NCBI RefSeq assembly: GCF_003596405.1
Contig: NZ_QYUR01000008.1
Coordinates: forward strand, 124,001 to 188,000
Length of the DNA stretch: 64,000 nt
From: Pseudomonas cavernicola
GTDB lineage: Bacteria > Pseudomonadota > Gammaproteobacteria > Pseudomonadales > Pseudomonadaceae
Reading direction: 5' to 3'
The notes beneath the pieces were generated by a model. The model searched no databases, was not told where the DNA came from, and saw nothing but the letters and a program-made list of their open reading frames with translations. Position 1 is the stretch's first letter. The number at the start of each line of letters is the position of its first letter. Made by a program: the position numbers and the translations under genes. Below are positions 46,788-55,898 of the stretch, in pieces.

Positions 46788-47111
46788 ATGGCGGACAAAA
46801 ATAAGGCCGACCAATCGGCCAGCCTCAAGAAAACGCATACCCATGATATCAGTAGCACCGCGCAACGCTGTCGCTTGCTTGAACGCTTGCGCTTGCAGCC
46901 GGTGGACACCATCACTGCACGCAGTTAGCTGAACATCATGATGCCCGCAGCCCGTGTAAAAGAGTTGCGCGACCGTGGGCACGACTTCTGCCGTTGCCTC
47001 ATCACCCTGACTGACGATCACGGCCGCAGCCATCACGGCATTGCGTTCTACTTCCTGAACACCAACACCAACACCAACATCAGCACCGCCTCCGTCCAAG
47101 CCGAGGTTTAA
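46788..47111 (+). pseudogene. Small HTH-type protein gene cut by an in-frame TAG
   Basis: From ATG 46788 the frame encodes 46 residues ending STAQRCRLLERLRLQPVDTI then TARS, and stops at TAG 46926-46928. The same frame continues LNIMMPAARVKELRDRGHDF and runs to TAA at 47109-47111. Related element proteins read xxRLLxxLRxxPVTTxxARRELxIxxPAARVxELRxxGH without a break, so the TAG sits where a glutamate is expected. Either the gene is dead or the 3' part is made from ATG 46938. It lies between the AlpA-like and DUF3987 genes. Confidence 0.6.
47058..47081 (+). repeat. AACACC hexamer tandem repeat
   Basis: Three perfect AACACC units and one near unit (AACATC) give an Asn-Thr repeat in the 3' part of the broken HTH gene. 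A second hexamer repeat lies 360 bases downstream. Confidence 0.6.
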
Positions 47112-47114
47112 CCC

Positions 47115-49073
47115 ATGCAAATTCAAAACGGCGCACAAGTGCCGACAAGATTGGCTTGCCAAAATTTGGCCGCAGCTCCTGTTCAGCCTCGCACCAGCGA
47201 GCGCCGACCTGGTGCTGTTGATTGCCATCGAGGTACTGCTGATATGGTCGTAGATCCCATTCAATCCGCTCCGTCCCTCCCTCAAGAGCACGCTGCCACA
47301 AAGTGCCGCATGATGGGTATTCTTGATCACAATCCAGACCTGGCCGACCTGATCCGCGATGACAGCCATGCACAGGAGTTGATTGCCGAGAGCGAAGCCC
47401 ACCGGCAGTTGCTGGACGCCAGCCTGCGCGCACCCTTGCCACTGCCACTGCCACTGCCACTGCCACTGCCACTGCCGTTGCTGCCCGACCTGGAGACTGC
47501 CACCCCGTACCCGCTGCAAGCCCTGGGCAAGTTGTTGGGTGGCGCGGTTGTCGCCATTGTCGAAGCGGTACAGGTGCCCGACGCACTGGCCGCACAGTCC
47601 GTCCTTATGGCAGCGGCCATGGCGGCGCAAGCTCATGGCAACACCCAGCGTGCCGGCCAACTGATCCCGCTGGCGCTGTTCGGCCTGACGGTGGCCGAGT
47701 CTGGCGACCGCAAGTCGGCGGCGGATAGGCTGGCCCTGTGCGCCCACCAGGCACGCCAGCGCGACCTGCTGGAAAGCTACAAGGCCGAAGCCAAGGAGTA
47801 TCGCAACCAGCGGGATGCCTACCAGAGAGCGCGCGTTACCATTCTCGACAAAGCCAAAGGCGACCCCGCTGCCGTGGCCGCCGAGCTTGGCAAACTGCAA
47901 GAGCCCATAGAACCGCCATCGCCCCTTATCATTGCCGAGGAACCGACCCTGGAGGGGCTGCAGAAATCACTGCTGCGCGGCCACGCATCACAGGGGTTGT
48001 TCAGTGATGAGGGCGGTCAGTTCTTCGGTGGTCACGCCAGCAAGCCGGAGAACATGCTCAAGAGCGTGGCCGGCTTGTCCAAGCTCTGGGACGGCGCCCC
48101 CATCATCCGCACCCGCGCCGCTGAAGGTGAAAGCGCATCACGCAGCGGTTGCCGCTTGAGCGCAAACCTGATGATTCAGCCCATCGTTGCGCAGGCGGTG
48201 TTGGGTAATCCGTTGATGCAAGGCCAGGGCTTCCTTGCGCGGTTCCTGATCGCATGGCCGCAGTCGCTGGCAGGTAGCCGTTTTTACCGGGACGCCGACC
48301 CCACCAAGGATGTCCGGCTGGGCCGCTACTGGCAGCGCATGGCATACCTGCTGACCCTTGAACCGCAACGCGACGAGCACGGCGAACTGGCGCCGCCCAT
48401 TCTGCACCTGGAGCCAGAAGCATTGGCCGCCTGGATCGTCGAGCATGACGCCATAGAGGCCGCACTCGGTAACGGCGGCGACCTGCAAGAGATCAAGCCA
48501 ACCGCCGCCAAAGGGGGCGAGAACCTGCTGCGTATTGCCGGCGTGCTGGCGGTAGTCGAGAACACTGGCGGTATTACCCTGTCCATCGTTAAACGTGCCG
48601 GCGTGCTAGTGCGCTGGTATTTGGCCGAAGCCCTGCGCCTGACCAACCCCGCCAAGGCTGAGCCGCATTTGGTAGCGGCACAGCGGCTGTTGGATTGGCT
48701 GCATAGTAATGGCTGGCAGACCTTCGAGGCTCGGGCCTTGCAGCGTGAGGGGCCGCGCTTCGTCCGCAAGAGCGCCACCCAACGTGATGCGCTGCTGGCC
48801 GTGCTAACGGAGCATGGCCAGTTGTTAACCTGCGACGGTAAGCAATTCAGGCTCAACCCCATGGCGACAACGGCGACGGCGGCGACACCACCCGCGCCGA
48901 AAGGCCATAGCGATGGCGACACTCTGGCGACAGCCGGCGACAAAACCCCGGCAACCCAATCGCTGTCGCCGCGTGTCGCCACCCTGTCGCCCATTCAGGC
49001 ACCAGCAAACCAGGCGGTTGTCGCCGTTGTCGCCATTGTCGCCAAGCCGGTAATGTTCGGTGGTGAGATATGA
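47115..49073 (+). CDS. DUF3987 protein (YfjI-like)
   Basis: The 652-residue protein contains a DUF3987 region from about residue 130 to 560 (TPYPLQALGKLLGGAVVAIV, AADRLALCAHQARQRDLLES, SDEGGQFFGGHASKPENML, LSANLMIQPIVAQAVLGNPL, GFLARFLIAWPQS). These proteins take the place of replication primase/helicase-type genes in integrative elements, but their activity is not established. The N-terminal 100 residues are low-quality coding, with a Pro-Leu repeat encoded by CCACTG hexamers. GAGG lies eight bases before ATG 47115. The stop overlaps the next gene (ATGA). Confidence 0.8.
   Translation: MQIQNGAQVPTRLACQNLAAAPVQPRTSERRPGAVDCHRGTADMVVDPIQSAPSLPQEHAATKCRMMGILDHNPDLADLIRDDSHAQELIAESEAHRQLLDASLRAPLPLPLPLPLPLPLPLLPDLETATPYPLQALGKLLGGAVVAIVEAVQVPDALAAQSVLMAAAMAAQAHGNTQRAGQLIPLALFGLTVAESGDRKSAADRLALCAHQARQRDLLESYKAEAKEYRNQRDAYQRARVTILDKAKGDPAAVAAELGKLQEPIEPPSPLIIAEEPTLEGLQKSLLRGHASQGLFSDEGGQFFGGHASKPENMLKSVAGLSKLWDGAPIIRTRAAEGESASRSGCRLSANLMIQPIVAQAVLGNPLMQGQGFLARFLIAWPQSLAGSRFYRDADPTKDVRLGRYWQRMAYLLTLEPQRDEHGELAPPILHLEPEALAAWIVEHDAIEAALGNGGDLQEIKPTAAKGGENLLRIAGVLAVVENTGGITLSIVKRAGVLVRWYLAEALRLTNPAKAEPHLVAAQRLLDWLHSNGWQTFEARALQREGPRFVRKSATQRDALLAVLTEHGQLLTCDGKQFRLNPMATTATAATPPAPKGHSDGDTLATAGDKTPATQSLSPRVATLSPIQAPANQAVVAVVAIVAKPVMFGGEI
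47441..47476 (+). repeat. ACTGCC hexamer tandem repeat
   Basis: Six perfect ACTGCC units, flanked by one degenerate unit on each side, encode a Pro-Leu repeat in the DUF3987 protein around residues 107-122. Changes in unit number would keep the frame. Confidence 0.8.
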
Positions 49074-49432
49074 GCACCGCCGAAGTGTTGAGCATGGCCA
49101 AGGCCGAAGGCGTGACGCTGATACTGGTTGGCAACCGGCTGACCTGGGAGGCAGACCACCAGCCGCCTGCCGATCTGCTGGCCAACATCAAGGCGCACAA
49201 GCTGGAATTAATCGAGACGCTGATCACCGCTAACGATCCAGCCGAACAGGAGCTGCAACACACCGTCCACACCGCCGCCACAGCCTCGCCTGACTGGCTA
49301 CTGGTGCGTGACCGCCACATCGGCCACTTGATGGCCTGCCGTGCCTGCTACGCACCGACGGGGCGCTACTGTGTGGTCGGCGCTGAGCTGTACCAGCAGT
49401 ATCGCGACACAGAAATGGAGGCAATAGTATGA
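49070..49432 (+). CDS. TubC N-terminal docking domain-like small protein
   Basis: The 120-residue protein begins with a TubC-N-like module (VLSMAKAEGVTLILVGNRLT, ADLLANIKAHKLELIETLI), often encoded after DUF3987 genes in integrative elements. The C-terminal half has a cysteine pair (ACRACYAPTGRYC) that may bind metal. It overlaps both neighbours by four bases (ATGA at each end), so it is translated in one coupled unit with them. The function is unknown. Confidence 0.7.
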   Translation: MSTAEVLSMAKAEGVTLILVGNRLTWEADHQPPADLLANIKAHKLELIETLITANDPAEQELQHTVHTAATASPDWLLVRDRHIGHLMACRACYAPTGRYCVVGAELYQQYRDTEMEAIV

Positions 49433-50025
49433 GTGCCAAGCTTGTTGTGCAGATGCTTGAAGGCGAAACAACAGAAACCGCCATGGCACGGATCGCGCTG
49501 ACCCCCGAGTATCAGAGCGCTGCGGCGATGCTCAGTTGCCAGAATCTTGGCGGCACGCCGCTGATGGAGCTGGCAGGCGAACTGAAGATACAAACGGCAG
49601 CCCTCAAGCAAGGTGATATGAGTCGAGCAGAGGACATGCTGCTGGCGCAAGCGCATGCACTGAGCGGATTGTTTAGCAACTTGCTCAGCAGGGCCATGGG
49701 GGCCAAGCATATGGATGCTTTCGAGAGCTACATGCGGATGTCGCTCAAGGCACAGAACCAGTGTCGCGCCACCTTGCAGACCCTGGGAGAGCTAAAGACG
49801 CCGAAGCAAATCGCGTTTGTTCGACAAGCCAACATCGGCAACCAGGTACAGGTCAACAACAACGGCTCAAAGCCCGCGCGCACGCGGAAAACTAAAAAAG
49901 CGCAGAACGAAGTATTGGAGGCGGAGTATGGCGAACGGCTGGACACCCGAGCGACGGGCACGGCAGGCAATGCTGATTCAGCAATGGCGACCCTGGGAAA
50001 AAAGCACCGGGCCGATAAGCGCTGA
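49429..50025 (+). CDS. Element protein of unknown function
   Basis: The 198-residue protein is helical and soluble (AAAMLSCQNLGGTPLMELAG, MLLAQAHALSGLFSNLLSRA, SYMRMSLKAQNQCRATLQTL), with a basic C-terminal tail (SKPARTRKTKKAQN). It starts in the ATGA overlap with the TubC-like gene. I do not recognise a family; similar proteins are common in phage-like elements. Its 3' end overlaps the next gene by 98 bases. Confidence 0.65.
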   Translation: MSAKLVVQMLEGETTETAMARIALTPEYQSAAAMLSCQNLGGTPLMELAGELKIQTAALKQGDMSRAEDMLLAQAHALSGLFSNLLSRAMGAKHMDAFESYMRMSLKAQNQCRATLQTLGELKTPKQIAFVRQANIGNQVQVNNNGSKPARTRKTKKAQNEVLEAEYGERLDTRATGTAGNADSAMATLGKKHRADKR

Positions 50026-50140
50026 TGGCAAAGCCGTAGCCTCCCGCAATGCCTGGAAAGGCGGCTTCAGGCCTCTTATGCGAGACCTGACCAAAGAGCT
50101 GCGAGAGCAGGACAGGGTTCGGCGCGAGATCCTGGAATGA
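49928..50140 (+). CDS. Small phage-like protein
   Basis: The 70-residue protein reads MANGWTPERRARQAMLIQQW then PWEKSTGPISADGKAVASRN and FRPLMRDLTKELREQ. This TPERRxRQAxLIxxWxPWExSTGP pattern is widespread in prophages and integrative elements as a conserved hypothetical protein. GGAGGCGGAG stands just before ATG 49928. Its function is unknown. Confidence 0.65.
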   Translation: MANGWTPERRARQAMLIQQWRPWEKSTGPISADGKAVASRNAWKGGFRPLMRDLTKELREQDRVRREILE

Positions 50141-50161
50141 GTTCCCCGCCATGGCTGGTGC

Positions 50162-50620
50162 TCAACCCCAGTCGTAGCGGCGCTCCAGATATTTACTTAT
50201 GCGTGCGTCGCTCCAGTTGACAGCCTGGTTCAACAACTCTTCTTGCAGGTAAGCAGCCACATCAAGACGGGATACAGGGTATGTGACGCGCCCCTCTTCC
50301 AGCTCGCAGTCCCAGTCATCCCACTCCCGAGTCAGCAGCCATAGAGCATCCAGCTCATATGGCTGCAAGTCGCTCACGCGGCTTTCGATGCAGGTATCAA
50401 TCGTGTCTAGGTAAGCGTGCCAGGAGAAGGAAAGCTCTTGTTGCAGCTGGACACAGATTTCGTCCTAGGCACTACGCAGCCCACTAGTCTCGCCTAACAG
50501 CAGGTATTCATCCTGCATCCGCTGAAGGTCGCGGATACAGGCACCCAGCAAACGCTGGGAAAGCGCATACGCCAGGTCGCGGGCTATTTGGTACTCCGAG
50601 AGTTTTCGTTCCGTTGCCAT
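50162..50620 (-). pseudogene. Hypothetical gene cut by an in-frame TAG
   Basis: From ATG 50620 the minus-strand frame reads MATERKLSEYQIARDLAYAL and runs 51 residues to TAG at 50465-50467. It then continues in the same frame (DEICVQLQQELSFSWHAYLD) to a final stop at 50162. Together they make 152 codons of consistent, acidic, helical protein with the end RISKYLERRYDWG. The downstream 71-residue part has its own ATG at 50377. I do not recognise the family. Confidence 0.6.
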
Positions 50621-50744
50621 GCGCTGTTCCTCCCTTGTGTTTCTGCCTGCGCCTCAGATATCCAGCGGCGGCATCTGGATCGAGCGGCGAACCTAGCCAA
50701 ACGAGGGACGGGGAGCGTGGAGACGACTCAAATCCTAGGCACGT

Positions 50745-51080
50745 TCAGCGTGAGGCCTGGCATTGACGGCGATAGGCAGTGGCTCTTCCGCCTAAATTGC
50801 CCTTGTGTTTGCAGTAGGGGTAGTTAGTGCAACCGAGGAAGGTGCCGTATTGGCTTTTGCGTTCCACCAGCACCCCCCGTTTGCACACCGAGCAGCGTTG
50901 TTCTTGGATGGGTTTACCTTCGATGTCGGTGATGACCACAAATCCATCTTCCACTAATTCATCCAGGAACTCGGACGTTTGTCCTTGCACGGTGAACATA
51001 GTCACTGTTCGGCGCGCCCGAGTGAGAGCCACGTAGAACAACCGACGCTCCTCTGAAAGGTAGTATGGGTCGCTTCGCCC
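50745..51080 (-). pseudogene. UvrD/DNA helicase IV-type C-terminal fragment with zinc ribbon
   Basis: The minus strand reads YLSEERRLFYVALTRARRTV, helicase motif VI of the UvrD family, then a topoisomerase-type zinc ribbon (RCSVCKRGVLVERKSQYGTF, LGCTNYPYCKHKGNLGG) with four cysteines. The ATPase motifs upstream are missing, so this is a C-terminal fragment. From 50621 to 50744 and from 51081 to 51313 I see no gene. Confidence 0.7.
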
Positions 51081-51313
51081 GCTCCAGATTCTTGTTCCCG
51101 CATGTCACTGACTAGCCAATTGCATTGGTGCTGACCACCGTTTGCATCCGGCTTGACCAATGCACGCCGAAGGGACGACCGGCAGAGAACGGCCAGGAGC
51201 GGACTTCTAGAGAAGGCGGGAGATAAATCCCCCCTTTGTTGTCCTGAGCATGAGATATACCGGGACAGCCATTCGCCCCACCTTTCAGGCTAGTGCAGAG
51301 AGCACACCAAGAC

Positions 51314-54300
51314 TCACACCCCTCGCCGCCGGGAATATTCAAGGAGCCGCTGATACCGGGCGTCCTGGGTCAGCCCTGGAGTTGCCTGCACAATTGCATC
51401 CAAGCATTGCCCCAACTCACGAGGTGCCCACGGCTGGTCATCGATGATGATATTCAGCAGTCGCAAAGCTTCTGCTGGAGACCGGCCGCTTAGCCCGGAC
51501 TCATGCAGTCGGTGCACGACGTAGTGCGGATGTTCGATCGGACGCAACCAGTCCTGGACTGCCGTCAAGGCAGCGGGAAACTCAGAGCCCGCAGCAATGC
51601 TCAATCGAACGAGAGATTCAGCAATGCTCGGAGTGGCAAGGTCGCGAGATTTTGGCCAGACGTGCTGCCAGAATGGCTGGATGCGGTTCCTCCAGTACTC
51701 CTCTCGCTGATCAGCGGCCCCTTCAAGGGCCTGCGAGAGTGCTTGTGCAGACTCCTGAAGCCCCTCTTGGGGCAGCGCTCCAATAGCGTCTCGGAACTCT
51801 TCCATCGTGTAGCCATCGGTCGGCCCTAACGCTGCGTAGGTCAGAAAAGCTGCGAACTGCTGGGCATGCTCACCCAAATCGGCGTAGTGACGCGCGGTTT
51901 CAAGGAACTGTGATTTGAATTCGATAAGCAATGGCCGGTACAGACGAGGCGACCACAAGAAGCCCTCCCATACGGCCTTAGCCTCTAGATTGACCGTCCA
52001 ATTGAACAGTGGCAGAAGGTGCCGCTCGGTCCATGGGCGATCCACACGGAAGAGCGCGATCAATCTAGAACCTAGCAGTACCCTGCCGTGGCGGAACCGA
52101 TCTACATGAACATTGCAGAGCTCAGTGAAGAAAGGTTCGATTTCTGCTGGAAGCTGATCGTTGTCGCTCGGCTCACGCTCTAACCAAAGGTTCAGTAGAG
52201 CCTGCGTGACGTGCCCTATCGGGTGATTAATCGCCTCGGTGACAGGTTCGTTGAGCGGTTCGCCATTTCGCGTCATGCCGGAGACAGCATCAAGCGGCAG
52301 ACTCAACACACGACGACACAGGTCCAGCAGGATGTCCTCATGTCGGTTGATCGACTTGGAAACTGCCTCCAGCCAGTGCGTCACGCCATGCGCAACTTCC
52401 AGTAGTACAGCGTCCGGCATTTTCTGTATCAGCAGTGCGGCGTATCGCCAAGACCGCAACACCCGGCCCTTTTCGCTCCAGACTTGCAGCGCCTCCCGCC
52501 ATCGTCCTGCAGGCCATACATCCTCTTGCGCCAAGTCGCTCAACGCAAACAGGCTGTTCAATAGATGCTTTCGACAGACCTCGCGCCAAGTATCCTCGAA
52601 GAAGGGGTGCCGGTCGGGTAGTGGCTGCTTGAGCCACTGAACGAGTTCGCGCCGTTTGTGTGGCGCAATATCGACTTCTCGATTGTCCTCATAGTCCGGG
52701 TCGCCGGTGCCACTCATCCAATGCGAGAACTCGTCACGCTCGTTGGCCGCCAATTGCCACTGCGGATGAGCACGTGACAGGTCTTCCAAGCGCGCCGTGG
52801 CGGCAGTGCTCAGCGCGAGCCCTGAGGCGTTCAGTTTGGAGAGATGCAGCCACACAGATTGCTCGACCAAGTCTTGCCAACGATCCGGTTCAAGATCATC
52901 TCGGTACATCTCGCGCAGCGGACCACCCAAGATAGCTGTCTCCAGCGGACCCTGGACAGGCTGCGCCAATCGGCGACCTTGCAGTACCAGGAGCCGGAGT
53001 ACCTCTCGCTTCGTATCCGACGCCCACAGCCACCAAGCTCCATCGCCCAGCAGCCAGTCCACCCACTGCTCGGGAGCGATGCAGTCGTCCTGGCTGGCGG
53101 CGAAGAAGGCCAGTCGTTTGAACGTTGGGTAAGGGAGTTCGAACCACGCTTGTGCGATTCGCATAGCGCGGGCAGCATTAACGCCGCGAACCGCCAACCA
53201 CGCATCGCGCAGAAGCTCGATCAGCGAAACCCAATCGCGGTAGCCACGGTTTTGCCAGTGCGGGGTGATAGATGGCAGATCCCAATGAGATCGGTCGCTG
53301 CGATCGTCGGCTTCGCCTAGCTCGCACAGCAGGTCTAGCGCATCGCGCAGTAGTTGCTGGAAGTCCTCCAACAATGACGGTAAGGCTGATATCCAGCCGT
53401 CGTCTGCAAGATCTCGAAGCATCGAGTGAACGTGATCGACGGCCAGCACCAAGTCCCAGTCCACCAACTGCCGTATGCGAGTGGGCTCATCGGTGATTTG
53501 GGATTCTTCGCCCCAGCGGAATGGCTTCTTCAATCTAACCTTGGGCGCAAGCACCTCACGGAGTTCGAGTCGCAACGTGACTGTCAGCCCGTCCCGCTTC
53601 AAGCGATCTTTCCAGCGGTATAGATCTAGTTCGCGCCACGGCGACTTTACCCGCCCGCTCAGGAGCAGGTGCCACAAGGTTCGCATAAGCGGTCCAGGTA
53701 TGGCGTTGGGTGCGTGGCTGCGAACTTCATCCAGCTCGGATGCTTTGCCCTCGCGCTCGAGGCGAGCAAACTCATTCAACCGGTCCTCGATCAGCCAGGA
53801 CCAGCGGTCATGCAGTTGACCACCTTGTTGTACGATCCAAATGATCAACTGCGGATCATTCAAATGTCTTACCAACCAGCGGACGAGTTGAAACATGACG
53901 GCATCCCACTGGGAAGCCGAAATGCCACCGGATACCAGCATCATCGGTGGCGCGAGGGAATACGCTGCCGGACGGCGAACTAAGCTGAAGCGCAGCTTGG
54001 TATCAACCTCGTCGCTCGGTGGCACACCAAAGCGGGTAAGATCACCGTGTTGATAGCGCTCCTGTGAGAACGCTTCTAGCAGCCAATCCAGCGATGGAGT
54101 GGGGTTGAACTCCGCGAACTGCCGGGCAGGCAGCCCGGATTTGTCAGACAGAGCCCACAGCATCCGGCCAACAAAGTCATCTTGTCGCGTACTGGCCGAT
54201 GGCCGCGCTAGGGCATGACTGACGACGATGCGCTCCTTGCCCATCACGCCGTCACGGTAGGTTTCCGCCCAAACGTGCAAGGTCTTGTGCAGCGCCGAAT

Positions 54301-55138
54301 GGTCATAACTGGCGGCGGGAACATCGTACAGGATGGGGTTAACGCCCTTAGCTTCCCACTCGATGGTCTTGCCTTGTTCTTGCCCTGGCTCACAATCGCC
54401 CAATGCCCAGGCCTGCGGCGTAATTTCGCCCAGCATTCGGTCAGCAGCCAGCGCATCCATCATGTAGCGCAGCACCGGATCATTGATGCTGTACCCGACG
54501 AAACACACCACATAGTTGCGGAAGAGTTCGCTCACAAAGCGAGCGGCCCAGCGCTCCGTGAGATATGCCAAGCCGAAATCACCGCTGGTCATCACCAGCC
54601 GGTTCAATGCAGTGTCATCCGCTTTTTGGGGCAGTAGGCCATGCAAGTAGACCAGCCCGTTCCAGCGACTGTTCTTCGGAATGGGCAGCATCGGCGCTGA
54701 ATATGCCTGGAACGCTTGCCCCGTGCGTTTGGCTGCCGTGTCGAACACGCGGTCGAAGTTGGTGGTCACTAGGCGCAACGCCCCTTCGCGGCTACGGGCC
54801 AATCTCAACAAGGCAGCATGGGTTTCTGTTGCACCTTGGCGACGCAACTTGGGCTTCAGAACTTGCGCCAAGGCTTGCCGAACGGCGAGGCGCTGCCCTG
54901 GCAAGCGCCGCTCCAGCAAGTCGAGCGTGGCATCGAACTGGCCCCTACTGAATGCCTCCTGCTCGATTGCTGAGAGCGTCGTGCCAGTCAACCGATATAT
55001 CTGTTCCACCAACCCCTTGAAGCCTGGCAATCCTGCTGGATAGGAAATTCCGGCGCCGCAGAAAAACACAACGCGACCTTCCTCGTGCGCCTGCAATAGC
55101 TCATCGGGAATGTCTGGTCCATTAGCAACAAATTGCAT
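51314..55138 (-). CDS. dsr1: Large SIR2-domain anti-phage protein, Dsr1-like
   Basis: The 1274-residue protein has an N-terminal SIR2 domain (GAGIS at 28-32, TTNFD at 125-129, YLHG with the expected catalytic His166, VGYSINDPVLRYMMDAL near 214-230). About 1000 helical residues follow without a recognised domain. Large SIR2-plus-helical proteins such as Dsr1 and Dsr2 sense phage proteins and destroy NAD+ to abort infection. Length and layout fit Dsr1. ATG at 55138 has GGGGGAG eight bases upstream. It stands alone, between element remnants and a MITE. The NADase assignment is by family; the trigger is unknown. Confidence 0.78.
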   Translation of the reverse strand: MQFVANGPDIPDELLQAHEEGRVVFFCGAGISYPAGLPGFKGLVEQIYRLTGTTLSAIEQEAFSRGQFDATLDLLERRLPGQRLAVRQALAQVLKPKLRRQGATETHAALLRLARSREGALRLVTTNFDRVFDTAAKRTGQAFQAYSAPMLPIPKNSRWNGLVYLHGLLPQKADDTALNRLVMTSGDFGLAYLTERWAARFVSELFRNYVVCFVGYSINDPVLRYMMDALAADRMLGEITPQAWALGDCEPGQEQGKTIEWEAKGVNPILYDVPAASYDHSALHKTLHVWAETYRDGVMGKERIVVSHALARPSASTRQDDFVGRMLWALSDKSGLPARQFAEFNPTPSLDWLLEAFSQERYQHGDLTRFGVPPSDEVDTKLRFSLVRRPAAYSLAPPMMLVSGGISASQWDAVMFQLVRWLVRHLNDPQLIIWIVQQGGQLHDRWSWLIEDRLNEFARLEREGKASELDEVRSHAPNAIPGPLMRTLWHLLLSGRVKSPWRELDLYRWKDRLKRDGLTVTLRLELREVLAPKVRLKKPFRWGEESQITDEPTRIRQLVDWDLVLAVDHVHSMLRDLADDGWISALPSLLEDFQQLLRDALDLLCELGEADDRSDRSHWDLPSITPHWQNRGYRDWVSLIELLRDAWLAVRGVNAARAMRIAQAWFELPYPTFKRLAFFAASQDDCIAPEQWVDWLLGDGAWWLWASDTKREVLRLLVLQGRRLAQPVQGPLETAILGGPLREMYRDDLEPDRWQDLVEQSVWLHLSKLNASGLALSTAATARLEDLSRAHPQWQLAANERDEFSHWMSGTGDPDYEDNREVDIAPHKRRELVQWLKQPLPDRHPFFEDTWREVCRKHLLNSLFALSDLAQEDVWPAGRWREALQVWSEKGRVLRSWRYAALLIQKMPDAVLLEVAHGVTHWLEAVSKSINRHEDILLDLCRRVLSLPLDAVSGMTRNGEPLNEPVTEAINHPIGHVTQALLNLWLEREPSDNDQLPAEIEPFFTELCNVHVDRFRHGRVLLGSRLIALFRVDRPWTERHLLPLFNWTVNLEAKAVWEGFLWSPRLYRPLLIEFKSQFLETARHYADLGEHAQQFAAFLTYAALGPTDGYTMEEFRDAIGALPQEGLQESAQALSQALEGAADQREEYWRNRIQPFWQHVWPKSRDLATPSIAESLVRLSIAAGSEFPAALTAVQDWLRPIEHPHYVVHRLHESGLSGRSPAEALRLLNIIIDDQPWAPRELGQCLDAIVQATPGLTQDARYQRLLEYSRRRGV

Positions 55139-55309
55139 TCCCTTGCTCCCCCTTAAGTTCGTTTGATGGCACGGCTCCACCTTGGCGATGGGTTATGTAG
55201 CATGCATTCAGATATCTGCCTATCCGGCGTAACGCATCATGAGTGCAACCAAGCATCAACGACAGCTTTGGGTCGCAAGCAGACCTTCACGACCGGCAGC
55301 TAACGACCC

Positions 55310-55447
55310 AGGCTGTGTAAAAACGTGCACTGATACTGACTCGATCAAAAGTCGACCTCCTGTAATCGCGTATACGCCACGATCGCCTATTGGGTAAGGG
55401 GTCAAGCACCCCCTAAAACGTCCAGAATTTACGTTTTTACACAGCCT
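55310..55447. mobile_element. MITE-like element with 17-bp terminal repeats
   Basis: AGGCTGTGTAAAAACGT (55310-55326) and its exact complement (55431-55447) bound 138 bases with no coding capacity. The flanks are direct repeats CGACCC at 55304-55309 and 55448-55453, a 6-bp target duplication. This is the structure of a non-autonomous miniature inverted-repeat element. It lies in the 469-base gap upstream of the SIR2 gene, which otherwise holds no gene. Confidence 0.75.
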
Positions 55448-55607
55448 CGACCCATTGCTGCCGGTGAAGACCGGCAGAAACCGGCCCATTTCCTGCCGGT
55501 CATAAGCACCTGCCTTACGTTGTGGGCTACGGTTCATCGACTGCAGATGAACCAATGCCAGCTTCCGATCCTGAAGGCTGCGCACGATTCGTACGTGGGC
55601 TCGTGCA

Positions 55608-55775
55608 ATGATCCGCATCGACGCCATCTGGCTCGCCACCGAGCCCATGGACATGCGCGCCGGCACCGACACCGCATTGGCCCGCGTGGTGGCTGTGTTC
55701 GGTGCGGCGAAGCCGCACTGTGCATACCTGTTTGCCAACCGCCGCGCCAATCGTATGAAAGTGCTGGTGCATGCC
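55608..55775 (+). pseudogene. IS66 TnpB fragment
   Basis: From ATG 55608 the plus strand reads MIRIDAIWLATEPMDMRAGT then LFANRRANRMKVLVHA, the N-terminal half of the IS66 accessory protein TnpB. Sequence after KVLVH no longer matches, so the gene is truncated. Just upstream a frame ending DPEGCARFVRGLVQ at 55609 may be the tail of the IS66 TnpA gene. Confidence 0.75.
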
Positions 55776-55792
55776 CCTACACCTTACCGCCC

Positions 55793-55820
55793 CAAAAAAA
55801 GCCAGCCGTCACGCTGGCTT
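55793..55820 (-). terminator. Terminator of the MFS/epimerase unit
   Basis: Read on the minus strand, AGCCAGC pairs with GCTGGCT (55813-55819 with 55800-55806), followed by seven T residues (55794-55800). It lies about 80 bases after the MFS pseudogene stop. Confidence 0.75.
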
Positions 55821-55898
55821 CTTCGTTTCAGACCGCCTCTTCGGAAGGCATCACGCCTGTGCCCGCGCGCCTCGCCGGCGGCTCTCCACGCGCTTCTG

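Noticed and set aside
46926..46928. TAG recoded as an amino acid
   Set aside because: No suppressor or pyrrolysine-type machinery is visible in the window, and pseudogene decay explains the pattern more simply.
47441..47476. Tandem repeats as a CRISPR array
   Set aside because: The units are contiguous hexamers without spacers and lie inside a coding frame. No CRISPR array is seen anywhere in the window.
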